Source: Axinella damicornis (taxonomy: Eukaryota > Porifera > Demospongiae > Axinellida > Axinellidae). From it: DNA of 64,000 bases. The stretch is from positions 12,301,467 to 12,365,466 of the forward strand of contig OZ007513.1 of NCBI GenBank assembly GCA_963931865.1, written 5' to 3'. The notes below the pieces were generated by a model. It saw nothing but the letters and a program-made list of their open reading frames with translations, ran no database searches and was not told the origin of the DNA. Of the stretch, positions 19,420 through 29,247 are shown piece after piece. Position numbers and translations under genes: made by a program. How positions within the stretch are numbered: position 1 is the first letter of the stretch; each line of letters opens with the position of its first letter.

Positions 19420-20637
19420 CTAAAACACGGAACGGACTGGAAAACGGACCGGAAAACGGACCAGAAAACGGACTGGGTTTCCATGCGCTAGACACGGCGT
19501 CTACTCCATCGCACATTTTAGCTTAGCAGTAGCGGATCCAGAGGGGGTTCCGAGGGTTCCATGGAACCCCCCTTTCAAGGAGAACCAAAAAATGCATTTG
19601 ACTCAGACCGTACACTCAAGGCAGTAAAGCAAGCTGCATGTTTGAAATGTAAGAGCAACTTACCTATCTTGACCGTTCGCGGGCTGAAAGCCTGAAGGCA
19701 GACATTGTCTTGAGCTACTAGGTTTACGCTTGCTACACAATTTTAATTTTACATCAATTATTTTTGTTTCTGTATAGCTATACAGTACGTATAATTAGAA
19801 AATAAAGCAATAACGCAGTGTTCAATCATGCAGTCGACTGTCCACGTAGCTGTAATCCGTCGACGATGAAAAGAAGGAAGCTAACAGCCCCACACATCGA
19901 TACTTACTGGTTACTTAGTCAATCTTCTTTGCGTCTGGGAACGTGTCCAGAATGCGCAGAGATGCTACGAGAGCGCTTCCTGATCGCTAAAAAGAACACG
20001 TAAAAAAATTTTCGGACTGATCGCCGCTTCGCGGCTCTGCGCAACACCTTCGGCGGTGCGCTGTGTATGTGCCAACCTACCTGCTGAACCCCCCTTTCAA
20101 AATTTCTAGATCCGCCACTGCTTAGTACAGCCAGTCTGCAGCCCAGCGGACGACCACCAGTGCCTCCGCGCAGCCATGGATGAACGGTGACCAGCGCCTC
20201 GCAGCTCAAGTCTGGTACACAGCTCAGGTCGACATCACTGGTCGATCAATTACACCACAATCTACCTCAGTAGTCTCGCGTGCCTACCTGCCTGTCACGA
20301 ATCTATGAACTACTTCAGTGCATAAGAGCACTGCACCAACGTTAGTAGTAAGCGCTCACGTAGGTGATCTACAAGAGGGCAGTCAAGTCTGGCGGCGAAG
20401 CCAGACCCGGGAGGCTGGCGCTCGGGCGGCTCGGCGATGTTCAGAGCGATACCACGGATAATCCCGTGGCCACTGTGACTGCGGACTTGGGTGCTGGTGA
20501 CTGTCTGCTGGACTGCGGACCTGTGCTACTAAATTTTGGTTCACTGCACGATCAAATATACGGTGTCTAGGGCGCCCGGGCATGAAAAAAACTCGGTCCG
20601 TTTTCTGGTCCGTTTTCCGGTCCGTTCCGTGTTTTAG
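19420..20637. mobile_element. 1.2-kb inverted-repeat element with a nested element
   Basis: CTAAAACACGGAACGGAC, followed by repeated GGAAAACGGACC units, starts at 19420; the reverse-complement array ends GTTCCGTGTTTTAG at 20637. The left end has one more GGAAAACGGACC-type unit than the right. Inside is a second inverted-repeat element at 19527-20120. ORFs here are short and unlike known proteins. No clear target duplication. Confidence 0.7.
19527..20120. mobile_element. Nested MITE with CAGTGGCGGATC ends (hAT-like)
   Basis: Starts CAGTAGCGGATCCAGAGGGG and ends TCTAGATCCGCCACTG, that is CAGTGGCGGATCTAGA in reverse complement, with AACCCCCCTTTCAA inside both ends. CAGTGGCGGATC termini are familiar from hAT-like elements. 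CTTAG is found on both sides, shorter than the 8 bp expected, so the duplication is uncertain. Confidence 0.6.
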
Positions 20638-20640
20638 TCA

Positions 20641-21463
20641 CGTCCGTATGGTTGTTATACGACGGGTAGGTAGTTATACGACGGGTATAACTTCCAATTA
20701 GTGGGTTACGCTATATAAACTGTGGTCGGCACCTTTTAACTACGTCATCACTGTAGTACAATGTACAGTATCTAACTATGTACAGTAGCTAGCTAACTAT
20801 AGTGGCTATAGACCAGAGGTAGGACATGCACGTACAAAGGTCATGCAATTGGCCAGCTGAAGCCTATACATGTATGGTACTGTAGCTACTAGCAGACCTC
20901 TCATACTACAATCTCAGCCCGATCCCAGAGTAGAAATCAACTTAAGGGATTAATTAATAAGATCAGGAATGCAATTAATGATGGGGGGGGGGGGGGGGGG
21001 GGGGGGGACTTACAAATTGGTCTTATCTCAACCTTCACCTTTAGCTAGCTAGCTATAATGTAGCTAGCTAGTTATAATTACATGCCTGCATTTCACAAGG
21101 CAAAGAGTAGCTAGCTACCGGCAAATTTCTTACTGGAAATAGCTAGCTATAATTTGAGGGAGCATAGGAAAAGAGACCTAGGGGATTTTAATCAGTGAAC
21201 TTGTACCCTTTGCGCTGAAGCATAACAAGTAAATGTGAAGCCAGCCATTCTGCAACCAAATTGTCTGCGATGGTTCCCTTTTCCCACCTCTTTATAACAT
21301 ATACAGATGAGTGTGACTTTGAATCAGTAGCTGGCTACAACAAGATTACAATTGCACAGCAGAAGTAGCTAAGGTTCATTGACAATTGTTACTGGTGAGT
21401 AGCTATTCTAACACGATTATTAGCTACAAGTAGCTACCTAACTCGGCATTGCTACATGTATGA
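20641..21463. other. Spacer with a poly-G run, no gene seen
   Basis: Contains a run of about 24 G at 20982-21007 and several TAGCTAGC clusters. I find no exon, RNA gene or complete inverted-repeat element. Confidence 0.5.
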
Positions 21464-22240
21464 TCAGTTAAAAGTGAGAACATTGGGTGGAAAAGTAAGG
21501 ACAGAAGTCGCAGAGATACGAAGAAAGGATGTCCCATCTGCAGCAGTAAAGCGCTCAATCTGAGAAATTCCTTGTTCTGCCCCTTGTCCTAGTGTGGGGT
21601 GTGACAACTCGAAGAATAAGACAATGAGTTCAATACCACCAACTGCAGTTTGCTCATTTCTAATCGGTATTGGAGTTTGGCGTCGAATCACAATTGGAGG
21701 ACTGACTGAAATAGATATGAACAGGTATCCCAGAAACCTATCGTTTGGCACACCAATCCCCTCTGTTCCACCGTACGTTCCTTTCAGTATCTGTTCTCCT
21801 GAAAAGGACACACGAAATCCACCAATGGTAGCAGGAAAACATTTTGACCGAGTGTTGCCTGTGAGAATCCAGCGATTCAAGATGGCATTAGCTCCAGAGT
21901 TCGGCGGCAATGGTTGTAGGGTGGCATTTTGGAAGAAACGCTGGCCCAGTTCATTGGGTTGAGTGAGAGAGAAGTCTAAGCCAAACCTTTCAGAGAAGAA
22001 CTGAAGTGCATCTTGAACCTCTTGTTGAATCTCATCATCACTGTATCCTAAAACATCACGGAAAAATGTCAGATTGGCATCAGACTGAAAAGCAACTGGA
22101 ACAGGAAGTGCACTTGCAGGAACCACAGCGCTGTTATTCAGAACAATCTGAGCTTCAGAGGCGATCTGGTTTGCTGGACAGGACTGCGCTGCAGCACTGG
22201 TGATGAGTAGAATGCTCGAGAGACCAACAAACATCCACAT
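21464..22240 (-). CDS. Secreted protein of unknown family, copy A (258 aa)
   Basis: Single-exon ORF from ATG 22240 to the stop at 21464. Residues 1-18 form a signal peptide (hydrophobic SSILLITSAAA, then AQSCPANQ). The mature part has no transmembrane segment, two cysteines (SCPANQ and SKCFP) that could form one disulphide, and several NxT/NxS sequons. Conserved blocks shared with copy B are ERFGLDFS, QRFFQNATLQP, LTGNTRSKCFP, LKGTYGGTEGI and FPPNVLTFN. I do not recognise the family and assign no function. Copy B lies about 1.08 kb upstream in the same orientation, so the pair arose by tandem duplication; equal length and open frames imply both are maintained. Confidence 0.8.
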   Translation of the reverse strand: MWMFVGLSSILLITSAAAQSCPANQIASEAQIVLNNSAVVPASALPVPVAFQSDANLTFFRDVLGYSDDEIQQEVQDALQFFSERFGLDFSLTQPNELGQRFFQNATLQPLPPNSGANAILNRWILTGNTRSKCFPATIGGFRVSFSGEQILKGTYGGTEGIGVPNDRFLGYLFISISVSPPIVIRRQTPIPIRNEQTAVGGIELIVLFFELSHPTLGQGAEQGISQIERFTAADGTSFLRISATSVLTFPPNVLTFN

Positions 22241-22364
22241 GGCTACTTTGACCTACAAGTTGATCAGCTGAGTCAGGTAATTGCAACCAGCAAAATACAG
22301 CTAGCTACTCAGTTCCAAGGACTTCCACCCAAGGTCCTACGGGGCGCCGTTTGTACCAAAAAAC

Positions 22365-22560
22365 TGTGACATTTATAAATAACGCACCTATAATATAACG
22401 CACTACATTAATAAATAACGCACCACATTTATAAATAACAAACGACATTTATAAATAACGAGCGACGTTAATAAACAACGAGCGACATTTATAATGAATG
22501 AGCGAAATTTATAAATGACGAGCGACATTTATCGTAAATGACGAGCGACATATTATGGGG
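22365..22560. repeat. Minisatellite, ATAAATAACGAGCGACATTT type
   Basis: About eight imperfect copies of a roughly 22-bp unit combining ATTTATAAATAACG with a GCACC or AGCGAC variant, in the spacer upstream of secreted protein A. The remainder of 22561-23315 shows nothing recognisable. Confidence 0.8.
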
Positions 22561-23315
22561 TGCCATTTGTGTCAAAATTATGTTTCTTGCGTTATTTATA
22601 ATCACAGAGTCGGTAGACTCTGTATGTAGGGATACGACGTACACGCAATATATGCCAATACAAAAAAATCTCTCCAAATCTCAGAAATGGTACACTTTTA
22701 AGCCTTTATAACCACCTACCGTTCATCTTCGAGTGTTTTCATGAATATCACACTAGGCATTAGGCCACCGTGCGTTCAAAAATACTTGTCACTAGAACTG
22801 TCCGGGCATAATTGATACGATAGCTAGCTTAGATATACAAACACATAGATACACTTCAAATTTGGGCACAGAAATGTGAATTTCTGATGCACACATTTAG
22901 CTAGTTGGAGACTCAAATCCCAAATTTGGCATGCATGACTGTAGTTTTGTATATTTGAGATTTCAAAGTTAGATGTACACTTTTCAACAGTAAATTGCAG
23001 GGTTAACGTAGCTAGCTATGATGGCCTAAGTATCACCAAAATTCTAAAATAGCCTGCAGGAGGGCTTCCCCATGTACAGATGTCTGCACTTCAAATTCGT
23101 GCCTAAGTTCAGTGAGTGTCCCCATAATATACCTGGCAACTTCAGCACTCTGGCTAGAATGTTGTTATTGTACTAGAAGAACGATCTAGCTAGGAGTAGC
23201 TGCTATACAGCGCTAGTGAAATGTAGACAACACCATTATATATAACAGTGCACAGCAGTATTAGCTACACTGTGGATTGGAACATTAGCTAGCTACTCAA
23301 ATTTTTTGTGACTAG

Positions 23316-24092
23316 TCAGTTAAAGGTGAGGACATTGGGTGGAAATGTTTGGACAGTAATCCCAGAGAAAAGAAAGTTCCTGGATGTCCCGTTTGCAACA
23401 ACTTGAAACTGAATAACTCCGTGTTCTGCCCCTCGTCCTAGTGTGCGATGTGACAACTCATAGAATATGACAAACAGTTGGTCATCACTAGTTCGCCTGT
23501 TTCTAAGAGGCATAAGAGACCGACGTAGAATCACAACTGGTTCACAAGGAGGAGGAACCGAAATGGACACATATTCATATTCCAGAACTCTATCGTTCGG
23601 GACGTCAATCCCCTCTGTTCCACCGTACGTTCCTTTCAGTATCTGGTCTCCTGAAAAGAGGACACGAAATCCACCAACTGAAACAGGAAAACATTTCGAC
23701 CGAGTGTTGCCCGTGAGAAACCAGCGATTCAAGGTTGCACAAATTAGGTTGTCGATTTGTAGTCTTCCTGGTTGTAGGGTGGCATTTTGGAAGAAACGCT
23801 GGCCCTGTTCGTTGGGCTGAGAGGGAGAGAAGTCTAAGCCGAACCTTTCAGAGAAAAACTGAAGTACGGTTTGAACTTCTTGCTCAATCTCTTCTTCACT
23901 GTATCTTAAAACTTCTGTGAAATATGTCAGATTGACATCCGTAGGAGTTAGACGAGCAAACACGCTTGCAGGAACTACAGCCTCAGCGTTAAGAACAATT
24001 TGAGCATCAGAGGCAACTTGGTTTGCTGGACAGGACTGTGCTGCAGCACTGGTGATGAGCAGAATGCTCGAGAGACCAGCAAACATCCACAT
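23316..24092 (-). CDS. Secreted protein of unknown family, copy B (258 aa)
   Basis: Paralogue of 21464-22240 with the same length, signal peptide (SSILLITSAAA) and conserved blocks, including ERFGLDFS, QRFFQNATLQP, LTGNTRSKCFP, LKGTYGGTEGI and FPPNVLTFN. It has two extra cysteines (NLICATLN and PPCEPVV), so four in the mature chain rather than two, perhaps an added disulphide. The first 25 residues and the C-terminus are nearly unchanged while the middle differs, consistent with divergence under constraint. ATG 24092 follows a short 5' flank; upstream to 24.8 kb I see no repeat family. Function unknown. Confidence 0.8.
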   Translation of the reverse strand: MWMFAGLSSILLITSAAAQSCPANQVASDAQIVLNAEAVVPASVFARLTPTDVNLTYFTEVLRYSEEEIEQEVQTVLQFFSERFGLDFSPSQPNEQGQRFFQNATLQPGRLQIDNLICATLNRWFLTGNTRSKCFPVSVGGFRVLFSGDQILKGTYGGTEGIDVPNDRVLEYEYVSISVPPPCEPVVILRRSLMPLRNRRTSDDQLFVIFYELSHRTLGRGAEHGVIQFQVVANGTSRNFLFSGITVQTFPPNVLTFN

Positions 24093-25099
24093 GGCTAAGT
24101 CAGAACTAGGCTAGCTAACTGCTGTATGTGGACAAGTGCACTTTTTGCTGCAGCTGGTACTGTAAAGGTCATGCACAATCTGTGGACAATCAAAGTTGTT
24201 GTTCTTACAACCCACAAATTCTTCACTGCATGGGAATACTAATAGCTAACTGGGAGGGAGTTGCCAAAGGGCTTTCTCTGACATTGTAGAGTCTTCAATT
24301 GTCTTGTGAAGAAGCATGAGGACATTTGAGGACCAGGCAAACATAGAACGTGAGCTGTGCATGACCTTCACATGCATACCTGCTGCAGCTAGGCTCCCAA
24401 GATAATGCACAATCTACATGTGCAGCTATAGGACCGAACTTGATCATGGAGGTACCTATAGCTAAATACAGCCATGTCGATGTTGCTCTCTTCAGCATTC
24501 TAGTCATCACCACTGCTTGGTTGAAAAAACCTCCCAAGTAACGTAAGGTAACTGCAACATGGTAACAAACTGCTCTGTTGCAGCTGTTAGGGTTACCAAG
24601 GTCAAGCACTGCCTAGCAACCACAACAAGCAATCATCTGCAAGGGAGTGCCACTGAGTCACCAAAGCTATGAATTGCAGAGCTTATGGTTCTCCACTCAT
24701 AATTATGTTAACTTTATTCAGGAGTGCATAACACCGGCACAGTCTATCCTAGCGGGACACTCACAAGGCTATACCAATTCAGAAGTATCTCACTGCTTAT
24801 AGCCGGTCTAGTCTGGTGTGGCCATATTAGCTAATTCTCATTAAACGTCCAGGATTGCTGCTGTCTTCAGTTGCTGGGACTGGATCCCGTTGAGGTTCTC
24901 AATTATAGAATGTGCAGAAATATTTCCGCAGCGAAACTTTACATTAGTAACTGTGATGTGATTTATAAGACGTTATGACAAACGCATGCTACACGAATGA
25001 ATTGTGAATGTACTGTACTGGCAGACTGATATGGATAACCGGGATGAGACAGTCCATGAGCGCAATGTAAGAACTACGATCACAAAAGCAGCACACATT
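24093..25099. other. Spacer, nothing recognised
   Basis: No exon, RNA gene or inverted-repeat element is evident between secreted protein B and the MFSD5-like gene. ORFs are short and unsupported. Confidence 0.5.
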
Positions 25100-26458
25100 T
25101 CATGTAGCTTCAGACGTGGGTTCTTCCTCACTGCCCCTAGCGGCTCTAGCAAATCGGAATGAAAACAAGAACGCCATCCCCATCATTGCACTACAGAAGA
25201 CAAAGATCTCAGGTATACCACCAGAGGTGTCGTGGAAGAGGAGGAGAGCTATGGAGGAAATGACGGTGAGGGGGACGCGAAACCAGTTGACGATACTCAA
25301 CTGATGCTCCTCGGGAAGGACCTTCTCTCTCAGAGCTCTCATGATTGGGAAGTAGAATCCACAGAGTAACTCAAACAGCTGTAAACACAGGAGCATTTTC
25401 ATGCGATAAAAAGTTGCACCCTTGGACCTTGCAAAGTATGCAGCCAGGAGAAACACGATGGAGGCAGAGCTGCTGATGACGGTCAGCAATCTTGTCATGG
25501 AGTACCCCACTTTGGCGATGAGGTAGTCACAGACGATGCCGCCCAACATGAAACAGACCATGAACGACGCGAAGGCAATGCCGAGGGGAATGTCATGAAA
25601 TACGTCCAGCGCTGGTGTCCATATAAAGGCAAAGATGAACAGGACACTTTCAAAGAGGCTCTGGATTGTCCCGATTAGAAATATGTCCACATTTTGGACA
25701 ATAGCCTTTAACCCTTCACTGCAGGACTTTTGAACAGATTTCCAAGTTACAGTCTTCTTGGGACCATAGTTCTCTGTCCATAGACAATGAATTGATACGA
25801 GAGCTGCTAGCAACACTGGGACAGCAACAACAAATGGACTTGCAGGGCCAAAAGCTTGGAATGGCATCCAGCGGCCAAGCCAGCGTGCGACAATGTCCGC
25901 TACAACTCCAGCAACTACGGCTATAATACTGCTTCCAAACGCAATGTGGCTGAACGTCACTGGAATCCACTCCTTAGGGAAGTCATAGGTCTCAATGTGT
26001 TCATGCGTGTACCATGTTTCCACAGTGGAGAACAGAATTGAGTTGGATAGCCCAGCTATGCACCTTCCAATAATAAGAACCCCGTAATTTCGAAACAAAG
26101 TTGCCAAACACGATACTGCATAAAGTACACAGAAAAAAGTCGCGACCTTCCTACGCCCGAATCTATCGGCTACAATATCCTTTATTGGTGAAAACACCGT
26201 ACTCGATATTATCCCACACACGTATATGATGGCGACTTGTGTCTCCACGAATCCATAGTAATGGTAGAGACGATACAGGTACGGCCCTTGCAGCCAGTCT
26301 CCCAACACAACCAGCAGATAGATGTAGATGTACTTGCTCTGGAAGAGGAGGAAGGTGGGGTTGCGAGCCGGGTCCTTCGGAGAGATCCTCAGCTTAAGGT
26401 ACACTACGGTGCACAGCACAGAGAGGAGGAACAGGGAGATGTACACCACCACTAGCAT
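25100..26458 (-). CDS. MFSD5: MFSD5-like molybdate-anion transporter (452 aa)
   Basis: Major-facilitator protein of the MFSD5 (molybdate-anion transporter) family, which in animals and algae imports molybdate across the plasma membrane for molybdenum-cofactor synthesis. About twelve hydrophobic segments are visible. Family hallmarks are GDWLQGPYLYRLYHYYGF near residues 52-69, IIYVCGI, the MFS loop motif ADRFGRR, GRCIAGLSNSILFSTVETWY, HEHIETYDFPKEWIP, GTIQSLFESVLFIFAFIWTP and LNWFRVPLTV-like VNWFRVPL near the C-terminus. Length and order match the roughly 450-residue family members. It is a single exon with ATG at 26458. No linked molybdenum genes are in the window. Confidence 0.93.
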   Translation of the reverse strand: MLVVVYISLFLLSVLCTVVYLKLRISPKDPARNPTFLLFQSKYIYIYLLVVLGDWLQGPYLYRLYHYYGFVETQVAIIYVCGIISSTVFSPIKDIVADRFGRRKVATFFCVLYAVSCLATLFRNYGVLIIGRCIAGLSNSILFSTVETWYTHEHIETYDFPKEWIPVTFSHIAFGSSIIAVVAGVVADIVARWLGRWMPFQAFGPASPFVVAVPVLLAALVSIHCLWTENYGPKKTVTWKSVQKSCSEGLKAIVQNVDIFLIGTIQSLFESVLFIFAFIWTPALDVFHDIPLGIAFASFMVCFMLGGIVCDYLIAKVGYSMTRLLTVISSSASIVFLLAAYFARSKGATFYRMKMLLCLQLFELLCGFYFPIMRALREKVLPEEHQLSIVNWFRVPLTVISSIALLLFHDTSGGIPEIFVFCSAMMGMAFLFSFRFARAARGSEEEPTSEAT

Positions 26459-26575
26459 TGTTTGAGCTGTGCGTACTTCAAGGAATTCTGAGCCAGTGTG
26501 AGCGTAGGTCGCTGCTACTGTGCGCTGTGGGAAAGAACAGTAACAGGGAGTGACATGTTGCAGTACACAGGGTGC

Positions 26576-26896
26576 TAGTCTCGGTACCAGACTATTCGTG
26601 CACGGCAGAATAGTCTGGAAGACTGTCCATATACGAAAGTGGTTCTAACACCAAGCGTCTGCAAACAACAGCGCTTCCATATAGCTACAGCACGTTAATT
26701 CCAAGGCGTTAAGTACACTACCCGCAAGCAGTATACTTACGCCATGGAATAAACGTGCCTTATACGGAGCTGCTGTGGTTCGCACCTACTTATCGCCCAC
26801 CCCATTTGGGGTGGGTGTCAAAACCACTCGTATATTAGCAATCTTCCAGACTATTCCGCCGTGTGTCACAGTGTGAATAGTCTGGTACTGAGACTA
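26576..26896. mobile_element. Inverted-repeat MITE with TAGTCTCGGTACCAGACTATTC ends
   Basis: TAGTCTCGGTACCAGACTAT at 26576 recurs as near-perfect reverse complement ending AGTCTGGTACTGAGACTA at 26896, and AGAATAGTCTGGAAGA / TCTTCCAGACTATTC form a second pair inside. The roughly 320-bp element is non-coding. It sits in the 5' flank of the MFSD5-like gene. Confidence 0.75.
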
Positions 26897-26936
26897 ACAG
26901 GTTGCAGTGTTCTAGCAAGTACCACTGGAATACAGT

Positions 26937-26971
26937 TAGCCTCGTTCCCAGGCCGCGTGGGAACGAGGCTA
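26937..26971. repeat. Minimal TAGCCTCG foldback remnant
   Basis: TAGCCTCGTTCCCAGGCCGC is followed almost at once by GTGGGAACGAGGCTA, the two arms of the family seen at 15134, without the normal interior. No target duplication is visible, so it may be an internally deleted copy. Confidence 0.65.
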
Positions 26972-27132
26972 GTTCAATAAATCCCAGGTGAAACATACCT
27001 GCCAATCTGGGATGTTTAGTACACCTTGTCTCGGCAGGCATGACAACTCAAAGATGCACTTGATTCCATTGTTAGCCCACCAACAACTTGAGGAGGTATA
27101 AGCTCCGCCTATACTTGAAGGGGGATGGATAA

Positions 27133-27283
27133 ACTTCGAGTTCGAGTTCGAGTTCGAGTTCGAGTTCGAGTTCGAGTTCGAGTTCGAGTTCGAGTTCGAG
27201 TTCGAGTTCGAGTTCGAGTTCGAGTTCGAGTTCGAGTTCGAGTTGGAGTTCGTTCGAGTTCGAGTTCGACTTCGAGTTAATTG
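27133..27283. repeat. Hexanucleotide array (TTCGAG)n, left copy
   Basis: About 24 nearly perfect TTCGAG units with a few variants at the right end (GAGTTGGAG, GTTCGACTTCG). It ends CGAGTTAATTG. The reverse-complement array at 31061-31122 begins CAATTAACTCGAA, so the two are inverted relative to each other around the MULE-type ORF. Confidence 0.95.
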
Positions 27284-27783
27284 AGCCATGCAGCTAGCGT
27301 TTCGTGACCAGCCGGCCCTCGCCCTAGCCCGCGCCCGGAACCTACGCGGAATGTTGTTGTGCCCGGCGCCCCACGTACTTGTCTGTCCTCTCGCTGGCGC
27401 CCAACGTTGGAAATATGCTGTTGTGTCCGCCGTGATTAATATTTGTTGTGCAGTAGCCAACAGCTTTGCCAGTGTAGCCGGTGTGCTCGCGCAGCCGGTC
27501 CGCCACAATAAATATATACAGCGGATTGCACTTGTGTTCGAACACTGCTCATTCCGTTCACTCTATGTATATGTTCTGACTCGAACCCCAGCGCTGCAGA
27601 TTGTTCGGGGCGTGTCACATCCGTGAAGCTCCACCCACGAAACCTAGGAAAACTGCTGTCAGTCATCTCATTCCGTAATCAGTTTCATGTTTATATTAAT
27701 AATTAATGAGCACACAGGGATTGGTACAGTGAGTCATCCTGGGAACTACAGAACCATGCACATCAGTCAACACTGCTGAGCTA

Positions 27784-28000
27784 AGTCTAGTGTCCACCAG
27801 GGTTGGGCCATGCCAGCGCACACTGCCAAGGTGTCTTATAGTGTCCACGGCAGGTTCGGCCATGCCGGAGCATTCTCTGTGCACTGCTGTAGAGTCCATG
27901 GCAGGTTCAGCCTTGCCAGTGCACACAGCAGAGGTGACTCGTAGTATCCACAGCAGGTTCGGTCATGCCAGAGCATTCTCTGCAAAGAAGGTAAACAGTT
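27784..28000. repeat. Imperfect tandem repeats (about 55-60 bp) with GGTTCGGCCATGCCAG
   Basis: Four imperfect copies share a core like GTCCACGGCAGGTTCGGCCATGCC followed by GCACACTGC or GAGCATTCTCTG variants. ORFs crossing this stretch are repeat artefacts. Confidence 0.65.
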
Positions 28001-28270
28001 TTCACTCCGAATCAAGAACTCTTAACTAGTCTTCTTTCTCAGAAAGGTAAACCATACAACCGCGTTATGGAAACATTACGTCTGTGCAAAGTTCGGAACA
28101 CATAAACTGCTCCATCTATGGATTGATGTACATAGTCAGTGTATTTATAGTCACCAAACTAGTAGCCACATTTCACGGCAATGTGTGGGTGTGGACTGGG
28201 AATGAGACTACAACAAAGTTGAAAATTGAGGTATTGATAAACTATATAATGCCTTCCCCCTCAATACTAG

Positions 28271-28404
28271 GAATGCTGACTTGTGCTTTCGAAGTACATC
28301 AATCAGTTTGTATACAAAATGATATATATACTTCAGAAAGCACAAGTATACAAAGTGATTGAGTCAGGCTGATATACTTCCGAAAGCACAAGAAAGCATT
28401 CCTT
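28271..28404. repeat. Short inverted-repeat element
   Basis: GGAATGCTGACTTGTGCTTTCG at about 28271 pairs imperfectly with CGAAAGCACAAGAAAGCATTCC ending at 28404, with a second ACTTCAGAAAGCACAAG inside. Non-coding. The rest of 28405-29190 shows no supported exon, though missing 5' exons of the downstream transposase could lie here. Confidence 0.55.
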
Positions 28405-29247
28405 CCCAACACCAACAACCTTTAGTTCACTGCTATCCAAATCCGTGAAACCCAGTCAGTTGATGTGATGACCACAGTCGTACATATTGATTCCATCTGA
28501 AGTGTCTGCTGGGGGACACATACCCACAATTCTTACTAAGTACAATAACTTTGTGAACAGCATTAGTGTGATAACACTACAAGTATATATGAATGGTCAT
28601 GTGATGACTACCACGTGCGTTTTGGAAAGGGGTGGAGCCAGGGAAATGATAACAGGAAGTACATGTAGCTGAAATAAGAAGCGTCTTGACATATCAGGCA
28701 CAGAAACATCCCAGGGTAGAATTATGTTGATTGTTTTGCATTGAGTGACATCCGTAAATGCCTTAGTCAACCTGCTTGATGCTGCACATGCACATCATGC
28801 ACACACTGGGTGATAAAAATTCATGAGTTGGTGGGCTACCATAAATACTTAAGCTTCAAGACCACCTTCTTAGTGATGTCAATACATAGCCACACTTGAG
28901 GTGCACCACAATTAGATTGTATTGTGGACAGCAGCTCAGCATCAACAGAAAAGGAGTGATTTTCCCATCCTATCAAGTTTAACTCTAAGGAAAAGATTGC
29001 AGGGAAGCTCTCAAGTAATCCGGAAGTGTGAACACATGGGCATCATGCGGACATGGGACTATAAAAGTGGTTAGCAACACTAGATCATTCTTTCATCAGG
29101 ACTACAGTATTACTGTTTTTGCTACTTCCCACGTTTTGTTAGAGGGTTTACGGACTACTCATCTACAAAGAACTCTCTTCCAAACGTTACCTGGTAAGTG
29201 AAGAGTGAAAGTGTATTAATGCATTGCAGTATCTTACAGTAGCAACA

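Noticed and set aside
26969..27508. 179-codon ORF with a poly Asn-Ser stretch
   Set aside because: It is a translation of the TTCGAG hexanucleotide array plus unrelated flanks.
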